A DNA stretch of 64,000 nucleotides from positions 331,621-395,620 of the forward strand of contig NZ_RIAX01000003.1 in assembly GCF_003719725.1 (NCBI RefSeq). The letters are read 5' to 3'. Below the pieces are notes generated by a model. That model ran no database searches. It had not been told where the DNA came from and saw only the letters and a list, made by a program, of their open reading frames with translations. Shown here piece by piece: positions 16,627 through 25,557 of this stretch. How positions within the stretch are numbered: position 1 is the first letter of the stretch; every line of letters starts with the position of its first letter. The position numbers and the translations under genes were made by a program. This stretch comes from Planococcus salinus (GTDB taxonomy: Bacteria; Bacillota; Bacilli; Bacillales_A; Planococcaceae).

Positions 16627-18240
16627 TTACAGCCATTTCCTGAATAATTTTTTGACTACTGACGGCTCCTGGAAAGGTTCATTGAAACTTCGTTCATCCA
16701 GCCAATGTTCATCGATTGCCTCTGTGTCAATCCATCGTTCAATATCACGATGTCCCTGCGGATTGATGACGATGACATCAAGCCCGAACATGTGGACCAA
16801 CGCAATCGCGTTGGCATCCGCCCGACTGAGTTCGCCGTCTTTTTCTTCGTTGTAAAACAGCAGCGTCGGGACAAACTGAGGATAATCGAACAATTGAATC
16901 AGCTGTATCACTGAATCAGGCAATGACATGGACTGGGAAAAAGCATAAAGCTGCAAATCCTCGAACGACTCTCCGGGCTGTGGCAGCAAGATCGGTTTCT
17001 CCACATGACGGGCGATTGCAGCACCTATTGCCGTTTGAACACCTTCCGGTAACTTGCTGTATCTCCACCAGTTCGAAGCTTTCATCTTCTCCGGATCCAG
17101 TTTTCCGTCATTGCCCAACGCTGCACGGTAATGAAATTGCTGATTGCCTTTCCGTTCCTCGATAAAAGGAAAACTGCGGATCAGCTTGGTGTCCTCCCGT
17201 TCCGTCAGGTTGTGGATATTGTCCCAAAAACGGCGCCGGTCTTTTTCGATGCCCATCACTTTGGCAAAAACCACCGGAATCATGACGGTTCCTTTTTCTA
17301 CGCCAAAAGACGGCCGGACCATGGCCCGTTCTTTTGCCAGCATGAATGCTTCGTCTATGGTCGTTTTCAACCGGATCGACCGTGTAACGTAGGACTTGAA
17401 TTGGAATGGCTTATAAAGACCGGAATCGTCATGATGAAGCAGCCGGTCCACTTCCTGCGTAGCGCGGTAGGCAACGGTTCCGACCCGCTCCGGCTTTTCT
17501 TCCGGAAAAAGAGGAATGCTGTCTGCTGTCACTTGGAACGTGTGGGTATGAAGGCCATCGCCGTCTACTGCTTTTTCAAACCAACGTTCGGCTGTCGGAT
17601 CAAATACGATGATGTGAAACCCGAATGCAGCGGCAAAAGTGAGAAACCATTTCTCACTTTCTGTTGCCTCTCCGTACCATAAAAATCCGGGAAGCCCTTT
17701 TTCCAAAGACAAATTGTCAATCTCCGGCTGGATGTGATTGAACGTCCATTTCACAAGATCGGTTGCTATCCTCCGGAATGAAGAATGAGTCGTGCTGCCT
17801 CCCGACTGCTGCTGGAACGCTTTCAATATATCGATCATAACCACCCGGATACGCCGATTCATTCCCGCATCTTTCAACCTTGGCAAAAGTCCTTTGCCGT
17901 CAAGGAATGCCACAATCCGGTTAGGTGACAGCCCGTTTTCTTTTTTATTCATCTCAAACAAATCCTGCAAATTGCGCAGCCGCTCCTGATCAATGTGCTT
18001 ATTGAGCTTTCCGGAAAGCCGCAGTACGCGCCCTTCCGCATCTTCCAGCAAATCGTAAATTGAAGCGAAATAATCATCTGTATCGAGCGGCATGCCGAGA
18101 AACTGGCCAAGCAGCTGCGGGTAAGTGATGGTTTCTCCGTCTATTTTCGTTTCAGTGTGATTGACAATCGGCTGTTTCAGCCAACCCGCCAGTTTTTCCG
18201 GGTCCCACGTTCTCACGCGAACCGGATGCAGTTGAACCAT
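16627..18240 (-). CDS. yceG: YceG-like protein of the Ter biosynthetic module
   Basis: This is a 537-residue cytoplasmic protein resembling B. subtilis YceG, which has been assigned as a component of the Ter-linked biosynthetic module. It begins MVQLHPVRVRTWDPEKLAGWLKQP and includes two related-looking segments, FHIIVFDPTAERWFEKAVDGDG and LDVIVINPQGHRDIERWIDTEAI. Each ends in a hydrophobic strand plus an Asp/Asn-Pro turn, hinting at an internal duplication. No known catalytic motif is obvious. The gene is 16 bases after the HAD gene and 21 bases before telA, so all three are one transcript. Function is unknown beyond this association. Confidence 0.85.
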   Translation of the reverse strand: MVQLHPVRVRTWDPEKLAGWLKQPIVNHTETKIDGETITYPQLLGQFLGMPLDTDDYFASIYDLLEDAEGRVLRLSGKLNKHIDQERLRNLQDLFEMNKKENGLSPNRIVAFLDGKGLLPRLKDAGMNRRIRVVMIDILKAFQQQSGGSTTHSSFRRIATDLVKWTFNHIQPEIDNLSLEKGLPGFLWYGEATESEKWFLTFAAAFGFHIIVFDPTAERWFEKAVDGDGLHTHTFQVTADSIPLFPEEKPERVGTVAYRATQEVDRLLHHDDSGLYKPFQFKSYVTRSIRLKTTIDEAFMLAKERAMVRPSFGVEKGTVMIPVVFAKVMGIEKDRRRFWDNIHNLTEREDTKLIRSFPFIEERKGNQQFHYRAALGNDGKLDPEKMKASNWWRYSKLPEGVQTAIGAAIARHVEKPILLPQPGESFEDLQLYAFSQSMSLPDSVIQLIQLFDYPQFVPTLLFYNEEKDGELSRADANAIALVHMFGLDVIVINPQGHRDIERWIDTEAIDEHWLDERSFNEPFQEPSVVKKLFRKWL

Positions 18241-18256
18241 GGGCTTCCCTCCTTAA

Positions 18257-19072
18257 TTACTTGCTTTGAAGCGATATATCAGCAACTCCCGCCAGGATTT
18301 CTTCTCCCGCTTTGATGCCTGTCTGCTCTGTCACCTGAATATGGGAGGAGATCGCCGACCGGCTGCGAACAGCTTCTCCATGTGCTGCCAAAAAACCGAG
18401 GTCCGCACTTTCAAGCAAATCCAGATCCAGCAGTGAATCGCCCGCTGCAACAACCAGTTCTGCTTCCATTCTATCACGGACATACTCCATCGCTGCCGCT
18501 TTGGTAATACTTTCAGGCATGAAATACAGCTTTCGGCCTTGAAGGGACATCCCCCAGCCGATTTCACGGAACACCTTCGTATAATATTCAAGGTTTTCCA
18601 CTGGAAAACCTTCCCGGTCCACGATTAAGTAGACAAACCAATCGTCCGCCTGCCTGATTCTCAACACCCACTCTTCGGAGAAATGGCGCTTGATCTCAGG
18701 CATCAATTCTTCAATCACCGTCTTTTTGTCGATGCATTGTTTGCGGATATTGTCCGACCAATCACGAACCGGCTGTCCATTTTCTAAAATCACAGCCCCG
18801 TTCGAAATAACAGCAAATCGCGGAAGCTGCCCGTCCCTGTATATGCCTGTTACGCGTTCATACTGCTCTTGTGTCCTCGTGGTTACAGGAACAAAGACGG
18901 CTGACTTTTCAAGTTCCCATAACGCCTTTTGTCCCCGCCTGGTCATAAAGGATTGCGGCTTGCCTTCAAGATGCTCCACTACCTGTAACTCTTCAGGGGT
19001 CACATCTGGTCCCATCGAACGGTGGGAATAGATTAAGGTTTGGTCCAGATCGCTGGCAAATAGTATGGTCAT
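18257..19072 (-). CDS. HAD-family phosphatase of the Ter biosynthetic module
   Basis: This is a 271-residue HAD hydrolase. Motif I is FASDLDQTLIY, with the nucleophile Asp near residue 8. Motif II is PVTTRTQEQY, and motif IV is VVAAGDSLLDLDLLESADLG. The middle third is a cap domain like those of Cof/trehalose-phosphatase types. Its ATG overlaps the upstream stop in an ATGA, showing translational coupling with the StiP-type gene. In published genomic analyses of Ter systems a HAD phosphatase of this kind is predicted to dephosphorylate a nucleotide-like intermediate. That role is inferred here. Confidence 0.87.
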   Translation of the reverse strand: MTILFASDLDQTLIYSHRSMGPDVTPEELQVVEHLEGKPQSFMTRRGQKALWELEKSAVFVPVTTRTQEQYERVTGIYRDGQLPRFAVISNGAVILENGQPVRDWSDNIRKQCIDKKTVIEELMPEIKRHFSEEWVLRIRQADDWFVYLIVDREGFPVENLEYYTKVFREIGWGMSLQGRKLYFMPESITKAAAMEYVRDRMEAELVVAAGDSLLDLDLLESADLGFLAAHGEAVRSRSAISSHIQVTEQTGIKAGEEILAGVADISLQSK

Positions 19073-20178
19073 GATTCTTTCCCCGAACGGATCAAACCGA
19101 TCGCTCTGTAGAAAAGATCCGGCACTTCTATAACCGGCACTTCTTTTTCTGCCGCCAATATGAGAATGTGCTGAACATCCGGGTGTTTTAAATCATTCAC
19201 AAGCACTTTCCACGGACTGCGCCGGAGAAGCACCCGCGTCGTTTCTCCTACTCCCGGCTTGACCAGATGGTAATCGGTTTCACTGTACATCTTCTGGCCG
19301 ATCGCTTCTACTTCCTTCATCCCTTCCCAGGTTCTTTCCACTTTGACCGGTGTGCTGAGCACTTCTTTTTCTGCCGCAGCTGAAGTGATTGAGAAACAGG
19401 AGGTCACTTGGTCGATAAAGTCATTTGATAAATCTTCCTCCAGCAGTTCACCGTAAAACTTAGCACCATGGAAATCGTCATTGCCAATGTATTTTGGGTT
19501 TAGAATGGTACGGCTGACCAGACCCGAGACAGTAGCATTCAAGCAGGCACTTGGAATCAGAAAATCATTTCTTGTGCCAAACAATACAGCGCAGGCTCCC
19601 GGGTCGGCAAGCACCGCCATATCATCATGCAGATCCAAATCCTGTTTTTCATTCAGCAAATTTACCGCTTTCGTCAACTCTTTTTGGATGGCGCCTTTGC
19701 CGGTCCATCCATCCACAAATTGAATCCGGCTTTTTGGATGGGCCTCTCTGACTGCCTGAAGCGCTTTTTCATCAAGCCCTTTATCCCGAAGGATTGAAAC
19801 ACTGTAATGCGGCCAGTCCAAATTCAGGATTTGCTCAGCGTACCGGCGGATCAGGATACCGATTGGACTTCCCGCACGGGCCAGCGACACCAGCACGACA
19901 TCCTCTGTACCCGCGTTAAGCAGAATACGCCTTGTCACAACTCCCACCAGACAGCTCAATTGTTCCTTCGTCTTTTCGACCGAAGCGTGATACAGTTTCG
20001 TATATTCTTCAGAAGGCCGGTATTCGACCGGGAGCCTTTCAGCATAATGAGCCCCACTTCTCACAGCATTTTCACGTTCTTCCAGGGAACTTTCCGTAAA
20101 ATCCTCTGTTACATCTTTCAATAAAAAAGTAATGTCTTTTTTCGGATAACTGGTCTTCACTAAACGGGTTGCAATCAT
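19069..20178 (-). CDS. StiP-type phosphoribosyltransferase with C-terminal PELOTA-like domain
   Basis: This 369-residue protein of the Ter biosynthetic module has an N-terminal block with LVSLARAGSPIGILIRRYA near residue 110. It continues with a PRTase-like strand and loop, IQFVDGWTGKGAIQKEL. The last 80 residues (GVGETTRVLLRRSPWKVLVNDLKHPDVQHILILAAEKEVPVIEVPDLFYRAIGLI) look like the PELOTA/L7Ae-type RNA-binding fold. Databases label the family cysteine protease StiP, though the module analysis reads it as a phosphoribosyltransferase. The ATG at 20178 overlaps the upstream stop (ATGA) behind GGAGTG, and the downstream HAD start overlaps its stop. Confidence 0.8.
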   Translation of the reverse strand: MIATRLVKTSYPKKDITFLLKDVTEDFTESSLEERENAVRSGAHYAERLPVEYRPSEEYTKLYHASVEKTKEQLSCLVGVVTRRILLNAGTEDVVLVSLARAGSPIGILIRRYAEQILNLDWPHYSVSILRDKGLDEKALQAVREAHPKSRIQFVDGWTGKGAIQKELTKAVNLLNEKQDLDLHDDMAVLADPGACAVLFGTRNDFLIPSACLNATVSGLVSRTILNPKYIGNDDFHGAKFYGELLEEDLSNDFIDQVTSCFSITSAAAEKEVLSTPVKVERTWEGMKEVEAIGQKMYSETDYHLVKPGVGETTRVLLRRSPWKVLVNDLKHPDVQHILILAAEKEVPVIEVPDLFYRAIGLIRSGKES

Positions 20179-21461
20179 TCGGCTTGGGCACTCCTTTCGG
20201 CTGCTGTCATGGATATCCATTCAACAGGCGCTTTTTTCTCCAGGTAAGCAAGCAATGGCTGCCAGGATTTTTCATCGATCACTGATTCAGCCAATAGATA
20301 AATCTTGTCTACATCCAGTCGATTGACATTATATAAAAAATGGTCAATCCCTTCTGCATCAGGCAAACTGAATTTCGCTTTTTCCTTTATCGGATAACCT
20401 TCGCTGTCGGAAGCATAGATCGGACTTCTGGTTGCTGTTTGAACAAGCGGAGCGCCGTCGAGTTCCAATGCGAAGCGAAGCGGTAAATACATATTTTCTC
20501 CAATGCCGATCACCAGGGGCTTGGCACCACTCTCCACCGTTTTTACGGCAGCTTGTGCCCAGCTGCCGATTTCTGCATGGGTAGAGCTGTCCAGGCCAAA
20601 CCTTCCCGTATATGTAAGGTAACGCTGTTGTGTTTGCGAAGAATACGGCAATGCTTTTCCTTCCGCTTTTCTGTTCAGCAAAACTGTTGACGTGCCGCTT
20701 AAAAAATCCAGGCTCTCTTCTTCAGGAGATTCACTGTGGATCAACTCGAATTCACCGGCCATCAACGCCAGCACTTCCACATGAATTCCCCGGCTTTCAG
20801 CCATCTGTGCCATTGTCTTTTTCTGGCTGTCATTGCGCCAATCGAGAATCGATAAACATTTGTACTCTTTCCCTGGGTATTGGTCATCCAATGCGCCAAT
20901 CAAATTGATCAATGTATTGCCTGTTGAGATTTCATCATCAACCAACACAATCGTCTCAGCTTTTTCAAGCATTCCGGCAGGTGCATACACTTTGTGGTCC
21001 GTCGCATGAGAATGCTCTTCCTGAAAGACGAAAGAAGGTGTTTGGCCTTTGATTTCCTCACGCGTTGTATGAATATAATCCGCTTGCTTAAAATGCTGGA
21101 AAACAGCATGGCCCAACCCGGTGGCAGTTTCCGCCATTCCGAGGAAAAGTGTCTTTTCAGACAGGGCAATTCGATATTCCAGAGCTTTGCGCATCAATTT
21201 GCTGGATGGTTTTTGTGATTCAATCATGCGTGCAATTTCTTTCGTTTGCGGATGTGCCGAATCCCCTGCACTCTCCATCAGTAAAGAAGCCAGCAATGTT
21301 CCCGTCCCCAGGGCAAGTGACGGATGAACGGCCAAATGTTTTGCGATCAGTTTACTGACAAACAGAAATTGCCTTTTTTTGTTAATTCGCAGAGCCATGG
21401 CAAACAGCGAATCAGGCGTCAGCCCTTCGTAAGTTCGATGTATTTTTACGTTGATGTCCAT
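20175..21461 (-). CDS. Phosphoribosyltransferase with TRSP domain (Ter biosynthetic module)
   Basis: This is a 428-residue protein. The N-terminal half is a type I phosphoribosyltransferase, with the PRPP loop ETIVLVDDEISTGNTLINLI near residue 170 and GMAETATGLGHAVFQ as the preceding loop. The C-terminal part, with AKPLVIGIGENMYLPLRFALELDGA and SPIYASDSEGYPI, matches the TRSP domain that is found only fused to such PRTases. The pair is predicted to make a nucleoside-like metabolite. The start ATG at 21461 follows a weak GGGA and does not overlap the upstream gene. The longer frame from 21542 would overlap the lyase gene and is less likely. Confidence 0.82.
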   Translation of the reverse strand: MDINVKIHRTYEGLTPDSLFAMALRINKKRQFLFVSKLIAKHLAVHPSLALGTGTLLASLLMESAGDSAHPQTKEIARMIESQKPSSKLMRKALEYRIALSEKTLFLGMAETATGLGHAVFQHFKQADYIHTTREEIKGQTPSFVFQEEHSHATDHKVYAPAGMLEKAETIVLVDDEISTGNTLINLIGALDDQYPGKEYKCLSILDWRNDSQKKTMAQMAESRGIHVEVLALMAGEFELIHSESPEEESLDFLSGTSTVLLNRKAEGKALPYSSQTQQRYLTYTGRFGLDSSTHAEIGSWAQAAVKTVESGAKPLVIGIGENMYLPLRFALELDGAPLVQTATRSPIYASDSEGYPIKEKAKFSLPDAEGIDHFLYNVNRLDVDKIYLLAESVIDEKSWQPLLAYLEKKAPVEWISMTAAERSAQAE

Positions 21462-21474
21462 TTTATCCCAGTAC

Positions 21475-22620
21475 TTATAATTGGTTTGAAAATTGTTCGG
21501 CACGGATATGGTTGAGGACATCGATTGCTTGATAGTTTTCATTCAGCACCCCATAGACTTTCGCTTGAGCCGCAACCTTCTTCGCCCAGCTCAAATGCGG
21601 TTTTACTTCATTCATTTTATTTCGTTTCGGGCTCTGCAGCACACCATTGCGTTTTTCACTTTCCGACAAAATCAGCATGGCGTCTTCATAGGTCTCCAGA
21701 GAAACAATATGTCCGGCATTGACGATGGAAATCTGCGAAGGGTGAATGCAGGTTTTTCCTTTGAATCCATTCAGAATATCCAGCTGAACTTCTTCCCACA
21801 GAACTTTTTCTATAGAGGATGAAAGCCAGCCGTTTCGATGACCCGAAAAGTATTCATAAACAGGACCGGATACGGTAAAGCCATCTTCTGCCCGACTGAA
21901 GCGGTTCAGAACGGAAACCAGGCAGTCCCTGATCAAGTGCACATCGTAAACGGTGCGTTCCGCAGGACGGCGGATTCCATACAAGCTGGAAAAATCAGTG
22001 GCTCCTACACGCACTGTCAGGACCCGCTCTTTTTCCGCCACCAAAATTTTATATACTTCCTGTAAAGTCTGTTCTCTCGATTCGGTGTACAGCACTTCTT
22101 TCGTCTCCAGTAAAGGCAGTGCATATAACTTTCGATTCGCTGCTTCACTGGCACGGTCAAGCGCGCCAAAAAAAGACAGCAGGTTATCCGGCTGGCATTT
22201 CGGGAAGACGATGCCGGTTAAGACACCCATTGCCGTTCCTGCCTGGCAAACGATTTTGTCTAATTGTTCAGCATCACGAATCCGCAAGAACAAGGCAGGA
22301 CCTTTTTCCAACTGATCAACCGGTGCCAGCTCGAGCTTTTTCAGCTGGCTCACTACATTCTTCTCTGCTGCAGGCAATTCAAAATCCGCGACTGCATCTT
22401 CCAGGCAGATGATCAAAGTCGCCAAGCCGGAAAAAGCTGCCTTCCTGTAACTGCCATCAATGACTTTCTGCGCAACATCAGGTCTCGATCCTGGTGTATA
22501 AAGCGCCGCTCCCAATGCCAGTCCCAACGTTTCCCGTTCTGTATCACGATTGAATTCTGCCGGGGAATATTTAAAGAAGGTTTTTAAATCAGAATCAGTC
22601 AATGCATTAAAATGTTTCAC
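21475..22620 (-). CDS. TIM-barrel C-C bond lyase of the Ter biosynthetic module (HpcH/CitE-like)
   Basis: This 381-residue CitE-like TIM-barrel enzyme has ALYTPGSRPDVAQKVIDG as the equivalent of the LFVPG-R start, TLIICLEDAVADFELPAAEKNV with the metal-binding acidic motif, and VRVGATDFSSLYGIRRPAE and CIHPSQISIVN further on. This divergent group occurs with the PRTase, PELOTA and HAD proteins encoded just downstream. It is expected to cleave or join a C-C bond in the pathway metabolite. The GTG start at 22620 has a strong GGGAGGGG site; the upstream in-frame ATGs do not. It is separated from the terD pair by a hairpin. Confidence 0.82.
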   Translation of the reverse strand: MKHFNALTDSDLKTFFKYSPAEFNRDTERETLGLALGAALYTPGSRPDVAQKVIDGSYRKAAFSGLATLIICLEDAVADFELPAAEKNVVSQLKKLELAPVDQLEKGPALFLRIRDAEQLDKIVCQAGTAMGVLTGIVFPKCQPDNLLSFFGALDRASEAANRKLYALPLLETKEVLYTESREQTLQEVYKILVAEKERVLTVRVGATDFSSLYGIRRPAERTVYDVHLIRDCLVSVLNRFSRAEDGFTVSGPVYEYFSGHRNGWLSSSIEKVLWEEVQLDILNGFKGKTCIHPSQISIVNAGHIVSLETYEDAMLILSESEKRNGVLQSPKRNKMNEVKPHLSWAKKVAAQAKVYGVLNENYQAIDVLNHIRAEQFSNQL

Positions 22621-22681
22621 AATTGTCCCCTCCCGGCATGATGAAAACGTCATCTTATTCTTTTTCAAATAATGGAGAAAA

Positions 22682-22706
22682 AAGCAAGGAGCCCCGCCCC
22701 TTGCTT
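22682..22706 (-). terminator. partial terminator between terD and the biosynthetic genes
   Basis: AAGCAAGG and CCTTGCTT form an 8-bp stem. Reading leftward, it is followed by TTTTCTCC. It lies right after the second terD and about 60 bases before the lyase, so it probably lowers expression of the enzymes relative to TerD. Confidence 0.65.
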
Positions 22707-22726
22707 GTCTTCTCTTCACTGATTGA

Positions 22727-23305
22727 TCAAGCGTCGAGTCCGAAATCCTTTACGAGAGATCCGAGTCCGCCCTGGTAACCGCTTCCGATTGCATTAAATT
22801 TCCACTCATTGCCGTGGCGGTAAAGTTCCCCTACCACAACAGCCGTTTCGATTGAAAAATCTTCTCCCAGGTCATAGCGGATCAATTCTTCATTTGTTTC
22901 GGCATTAACAATCCGTACATATGAATTGTTTACTTGCCCGAAATTCTGGCCGCGGGCTTCTGCATCATGGATCGTGATGGCAAAATTCACTTTTTCGATG
23001 GAAGATGGAATCGAAGACAAATTCACCTTGATCTGCTCATCATCGCCTTCCCCTTCGCCGGTTTTGTTGTCACCGGTATGTTCGACAGCTCCACCAGCGC
23101 CGACTGTGTTGTTGTAGAATACGAAATCCGCTTCTGAAGCCGCTTTGCCTTCAGCATTCAACAGGAATACGGAAGAGTCCAAATCGAAATCATGGCCTCC
23201 GTCGTATTTATTGGTATCCCATCCTAAACCAACGATGACATTTGATAGCCCCGGGTTGCTTTTTGTTAAATCCACTTTTTGTCCTTTTGATAAATTAATA
23301 GCCAC
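22727..23305 (-). CDS. terD: TerD family stress protein
   Basis: This is a 192-residue TerD paralogue with all family motifs: [55 protein letters not shown], the [20 protein letters not shown] strand and a [23 protein letters not shown] end. It is very similar to the TerD at 14926-15504, so the two are probably a duplication that now brackets the cluster. The GTG start at 23305 follows GGAGTG. It lies 13 bases after the first TerD gene and is followed by a partial terminator. Confidence 0.93.
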   Translation of the reverse strand: MAINLSKGQKVDLTKSNPGLSNVIVGLGWDTNKYDGGHDFDLDSSVFLLNAEGKAASEADFVFYNNTVGAGGAVEHTGDNKTGEGEGDDEQIKVNLSSIPSSIEKVNFAITIHDAEARGQNFGQVNNSYVRIVNAETNEELIRYDLGEDFSIETAVVVGELYRHGNEWKFNAIGSGYQGGLGSLVKDFGLDA

Positions 23306-23318
23306 TCCACTTCACTCC

Positions 23319-23933
23319 TTATGCGTATTTGTTGGCAATCGAGCCAATATCAGAATCCGTCGTACTTTCCCCTACTGCAGAGAACTTCCATTCATTGCCC
23401 TGGCGGTAGATTTCACCAGGAATCAAAGAAGTCTTGCCGGAGTAATTCTCCGTCAGATTGTAATGGACCAGTTCTTCTCTCGTCTGGTTATCGACCAAAC
23501 GGATAAAGGCGTTTTCAATCATGCCGAAATCCTGCTTTTTCTTTTGGGCATTGTAGATATTGACGACAAATACAAGACGATGAATCGATGGAGAAATACG
23601 TTTCAAGTCAACGTTGATCGTTTCATCGTCGCCTTCGCCTTCCCCCGTCAAGTTGTCGCCGGAATGCACGACACTGCCGTCCTTACTTTTCTTGTTTCCA
23701 AAGTAAATCAGGTTTTCTTTGCCGCGTAATTTTCCATTTTCATCAAGCATGATGACGGAAGCATCACAGTCGATATCAGCTCCGCCACCGCCGCCGCCAA
23801 GCAGGCCGCTTAAAAATCCACCGCTCTTTTTGGTTTCGACCGGGTCCCACCCGAGGCCAACCATAATGCTTGAAAGGGATGAACGCCCTTTTGTCAAATC
23901 GATTTTTTGACCTTTCACTAAATTGATAGCCAT
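23319..23933 (-). CDS. TerD family protein with glycine-rich insertion (first gene of cluster)
   Basis: This is a 204-residue divergent TerD. The family start [14 protein letters not shown] and GLGWDP are present. An insertion with GGFLSGLLGGGGGGADIDCDAS then lengthens the loop before the first acidic strand. [15 protein letters not shown] and GEIYRQGNEWKFSAVGE are kept. The insertion is hydrophobic and glycine-rich and could touch the membrane or a partner. The start is the ATG at 23933, eight bases after GGAGAG; a GTG three codons earlier is less likely. It is the first gene of the leftward Ter operon, and its promoter region carries a Sigma-A-like site. Confidence 0.9.
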   Translation of the reverse strand: MAINLVKGQKIDLTKGRSSLSSIMVGLGWDPVETKKSGGFLSGLLGGGGGGADIDCDASVIMLDENGKLRGKENLIYFGNKKSKDGSVVHSGDNLTGEGEGDDETINVDLKRISPSIHRLVFVVNIYNAQKKKQDFGMIENAFIRLVDNQTREELVHYNLTENYSGKTSLIPGEIYRQGNEWKFSAVGESTTDSDIGSIANKYA

Positions 23934-23971
23934 CTTCAACACTCTCCATTCTCTTTATGCATTCTACTTCA

Positions 23972-24000
23972 ATACTATTTGTAAACTCAGAAAAATTCAA
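23972..24000 (-). promoter_or_regulatory. candidate promoter of the Ter cluster
   Basis: On the minus strand TTGAAT (23995-24000) and TAGTAT (23972-23977) are 17 bases apart and end about 40 bases before the first terD start. Each hexamer matches four of six Sigma-A positions. No clear extracytoplasmic-function sigma site was seen. Confidence 0.4.
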
Positions 24001-24214
24001 TTTTAAAAGCTGAAAAGTTTTAACCTTTCACGTCTTTTGCCGGAGATGATCCAGCATTTCTGAATTTATACATTTCCCTCTCCTACTGTACGTAAACAAA
24101 AAGAAAAGGTTTCATTGTTTCTGATAGACTCACGGTGCCGGCTTATTTTATCATCATTGGGGGTAAACAAAGTCAGAGACCGAGTTTTTTACATAAATGA
24201 AAGGGGAAGTGGTT

Positions 24215-25153
24215 ATGAAGCTGATATCCATTGTTGTGCCCGCTTATAATGAAGAACACAATATTTCTTCGATGCATGAGAAGCTGGTTCAGCAGTTAGA
24301 CGCGCTTCCTTATCGATATGAAATCATGTTCATCAATGATGGCAGCAGTGATGGCACGCTCGAAGAAATCTTATCGCTGGCCAAAGTTCATAAATACGTC
24401 AAATATATTTCGCTGACCCGCAATTTCGGCAAAGAAGCTGCCATTCTTGCCGGCCTTCAGCGCGTCAAAGGAGAAGCTGTCATCCTGATGGACAGTGACC
24501 TGCAGCATCCACCGACTTTAATCGGCGAAATGCTTCAAGGATATGAAGAAGGCTTTCATCAAGTGGTGGCGAAGCGGTCACGAGTCGGGGATCCAAAACT
24601 GCGCAGTTTTTTATCGTCCCTCTATTACCGGTTGATCAATTCCATTACAGACGTGGATCTAATGGACGGAGAAGGTGATTTCCGCCTGTTGAGCAGAAAA
24701 GCCATTAATTCCATTCTGACACTCAGCGAGAGCAACCGTTTTTCAAAAGGTCTTTTTTCCTGGATCGGGTTGAGCAAAAAAACAATTTGCTATGAAAATG
24801 TCCTGAGAGAAGACGGTGATTCCAAATGGTCGTTCGGCAGCCTGGTCAATTACGGAATTGACGGCATTCTGTCCTTTAACACGAAACCTTTGCGAGTTTG
24901 TTTTTACACCGGCTTTATCGTGTTGTTTTTGTCATTGATTTACATCGGCATAACGCTGATTCAAATTATAAAAGAAGGCATCGGGGCACCGGGTTATTTC
25001 ACCACCATCACCGCCATACTCGTACTGGGCGGAATTCAGCTCATCAGTCTGGGAGTTGTCGGGGAATATATCGGCAGAATCTATAATGAAACGAAAAGGC
25101 GGCCGAACTTTTTGGTTGATGTCAGCAACGTGGATGAATATGATGAACAGTAA
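24215..25153 (+). CDS. Family 2 glycosyltransferase (GtrB/CsbB-like, undecaprenyl-phosphate sugar transferase)
   Basis: This 312-residue membrane-anchored GT-A enzyme has SIVVPAYNEEHN at the start, FINDGSSDGTLEEIL, then VILMDSDLQHPPTLI carrying the D-x-D-type metal motif. Two transmembrane helices follow after residue 225 (CFYTGFIVLFLSLIYIGITL and the ITAILVLGGIQLISLGVVGEYIGRIY stretch). This is the layout of B. subtilis CsbB and phage GtrB, which load a sugar onto undecaprenyl phosphate on the inner face. The start ATG at 24215 follows AAGGGG. It overlaps the flippase gene and is followed by yfhO, so it probably supplies sugar for lipoteichoic acid decoration. Confidence 0.9.
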   Translation: MKLISIVVPAYNEEHNISSMHEKLVQQLDALPYRYEIMFINDGSSDGTLEEILSLAKVHKYVKYISLTRNFGKEAAILAGLQRVKGEAVILMDSDLQHPPTLIGEMLQGYEEGFHQVVAKRSRVGDPKLRSFLSSLYYRLINSITDVDLMDGEGDFRLLSRKAINSILTLSESNRFSKGLFSWIGLSKKTICYENVLREDGDSKWSFGSLVNYGIDGILSFNTKPLRVCFYTGFIVLFLSLIYIGITLIQIIKEGIGAPGYFTTITAILVLGGIQLISLGVVGEYIGRIYNETKRRPNFLVDVSNVDEYDEQ

Positions 25154-25553
25154 ATTTCTGAATACGGAGTTTACCCGCTTTCTTTTTGTCGGTGTCATCA
25201 ACACGCTGACATACTACGCTATTTACCTGGTTCTGCATAATGCCTTTTCCCTTCCTTATTTACTGGCTCATGTCATTGGATTCTTTATCAGTTTGAATGT
25301 CTCTTTTTTCCTTAACTGTTACGTAACGTACCGAATCAAACCGACGTTAAAAAAATACCTGTATTTCCCTTTGACTCAAGTGGTCAATATGTCCGTCTCT
25401 ACATTTCTGATATTTGTATTTGTGGAGTTTTTCAAGCTGAACAGTAATATTGCACCTTTTGCTGCAGTGATATTTACTGTACCAATCACCTTTATCGTGT
25501 CCAGCAAAATTTTAAAGGACACTTCTCAACAAAAATTTGTCAAAAGACGGTGA
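25140..25553 (+). CDS. gtrA: GtrA-family flippase
   Basis: This is a 137-residue membrane protein with four hydrophobic helices. The GtrA-type start FTRFLFVGVINTLTYYAIYLVL is followed by HVIGFFISLNVSFFLNCYVTY. GtrA/GtcA proteins help move undecaprenyl-phosphate-linked sugars to the outer face. It overlaps the end of the glycosyltransferase gene and ends four bases before yfhO, so the three are translationally linked. Several ATG codons (25134, 25140, 25143) could be the start. I chose 25140 because GGA lies six bases upstream. Confidence 0.87.
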   Translation: MMNSKFLNTEFTRFLFVGVINTLTYYAIYLVLHNAFSLPYLLAHVIGFFISLNVSFFLNCYVTYRIKPTLKKYLYFPLTQVVNMSVSTFLIFVFVEFFKLNSNIAPFAAVIFTVPITFIVSSKILKDTSQQKFVKRR

Positions 25554-25557
25554 ATCC

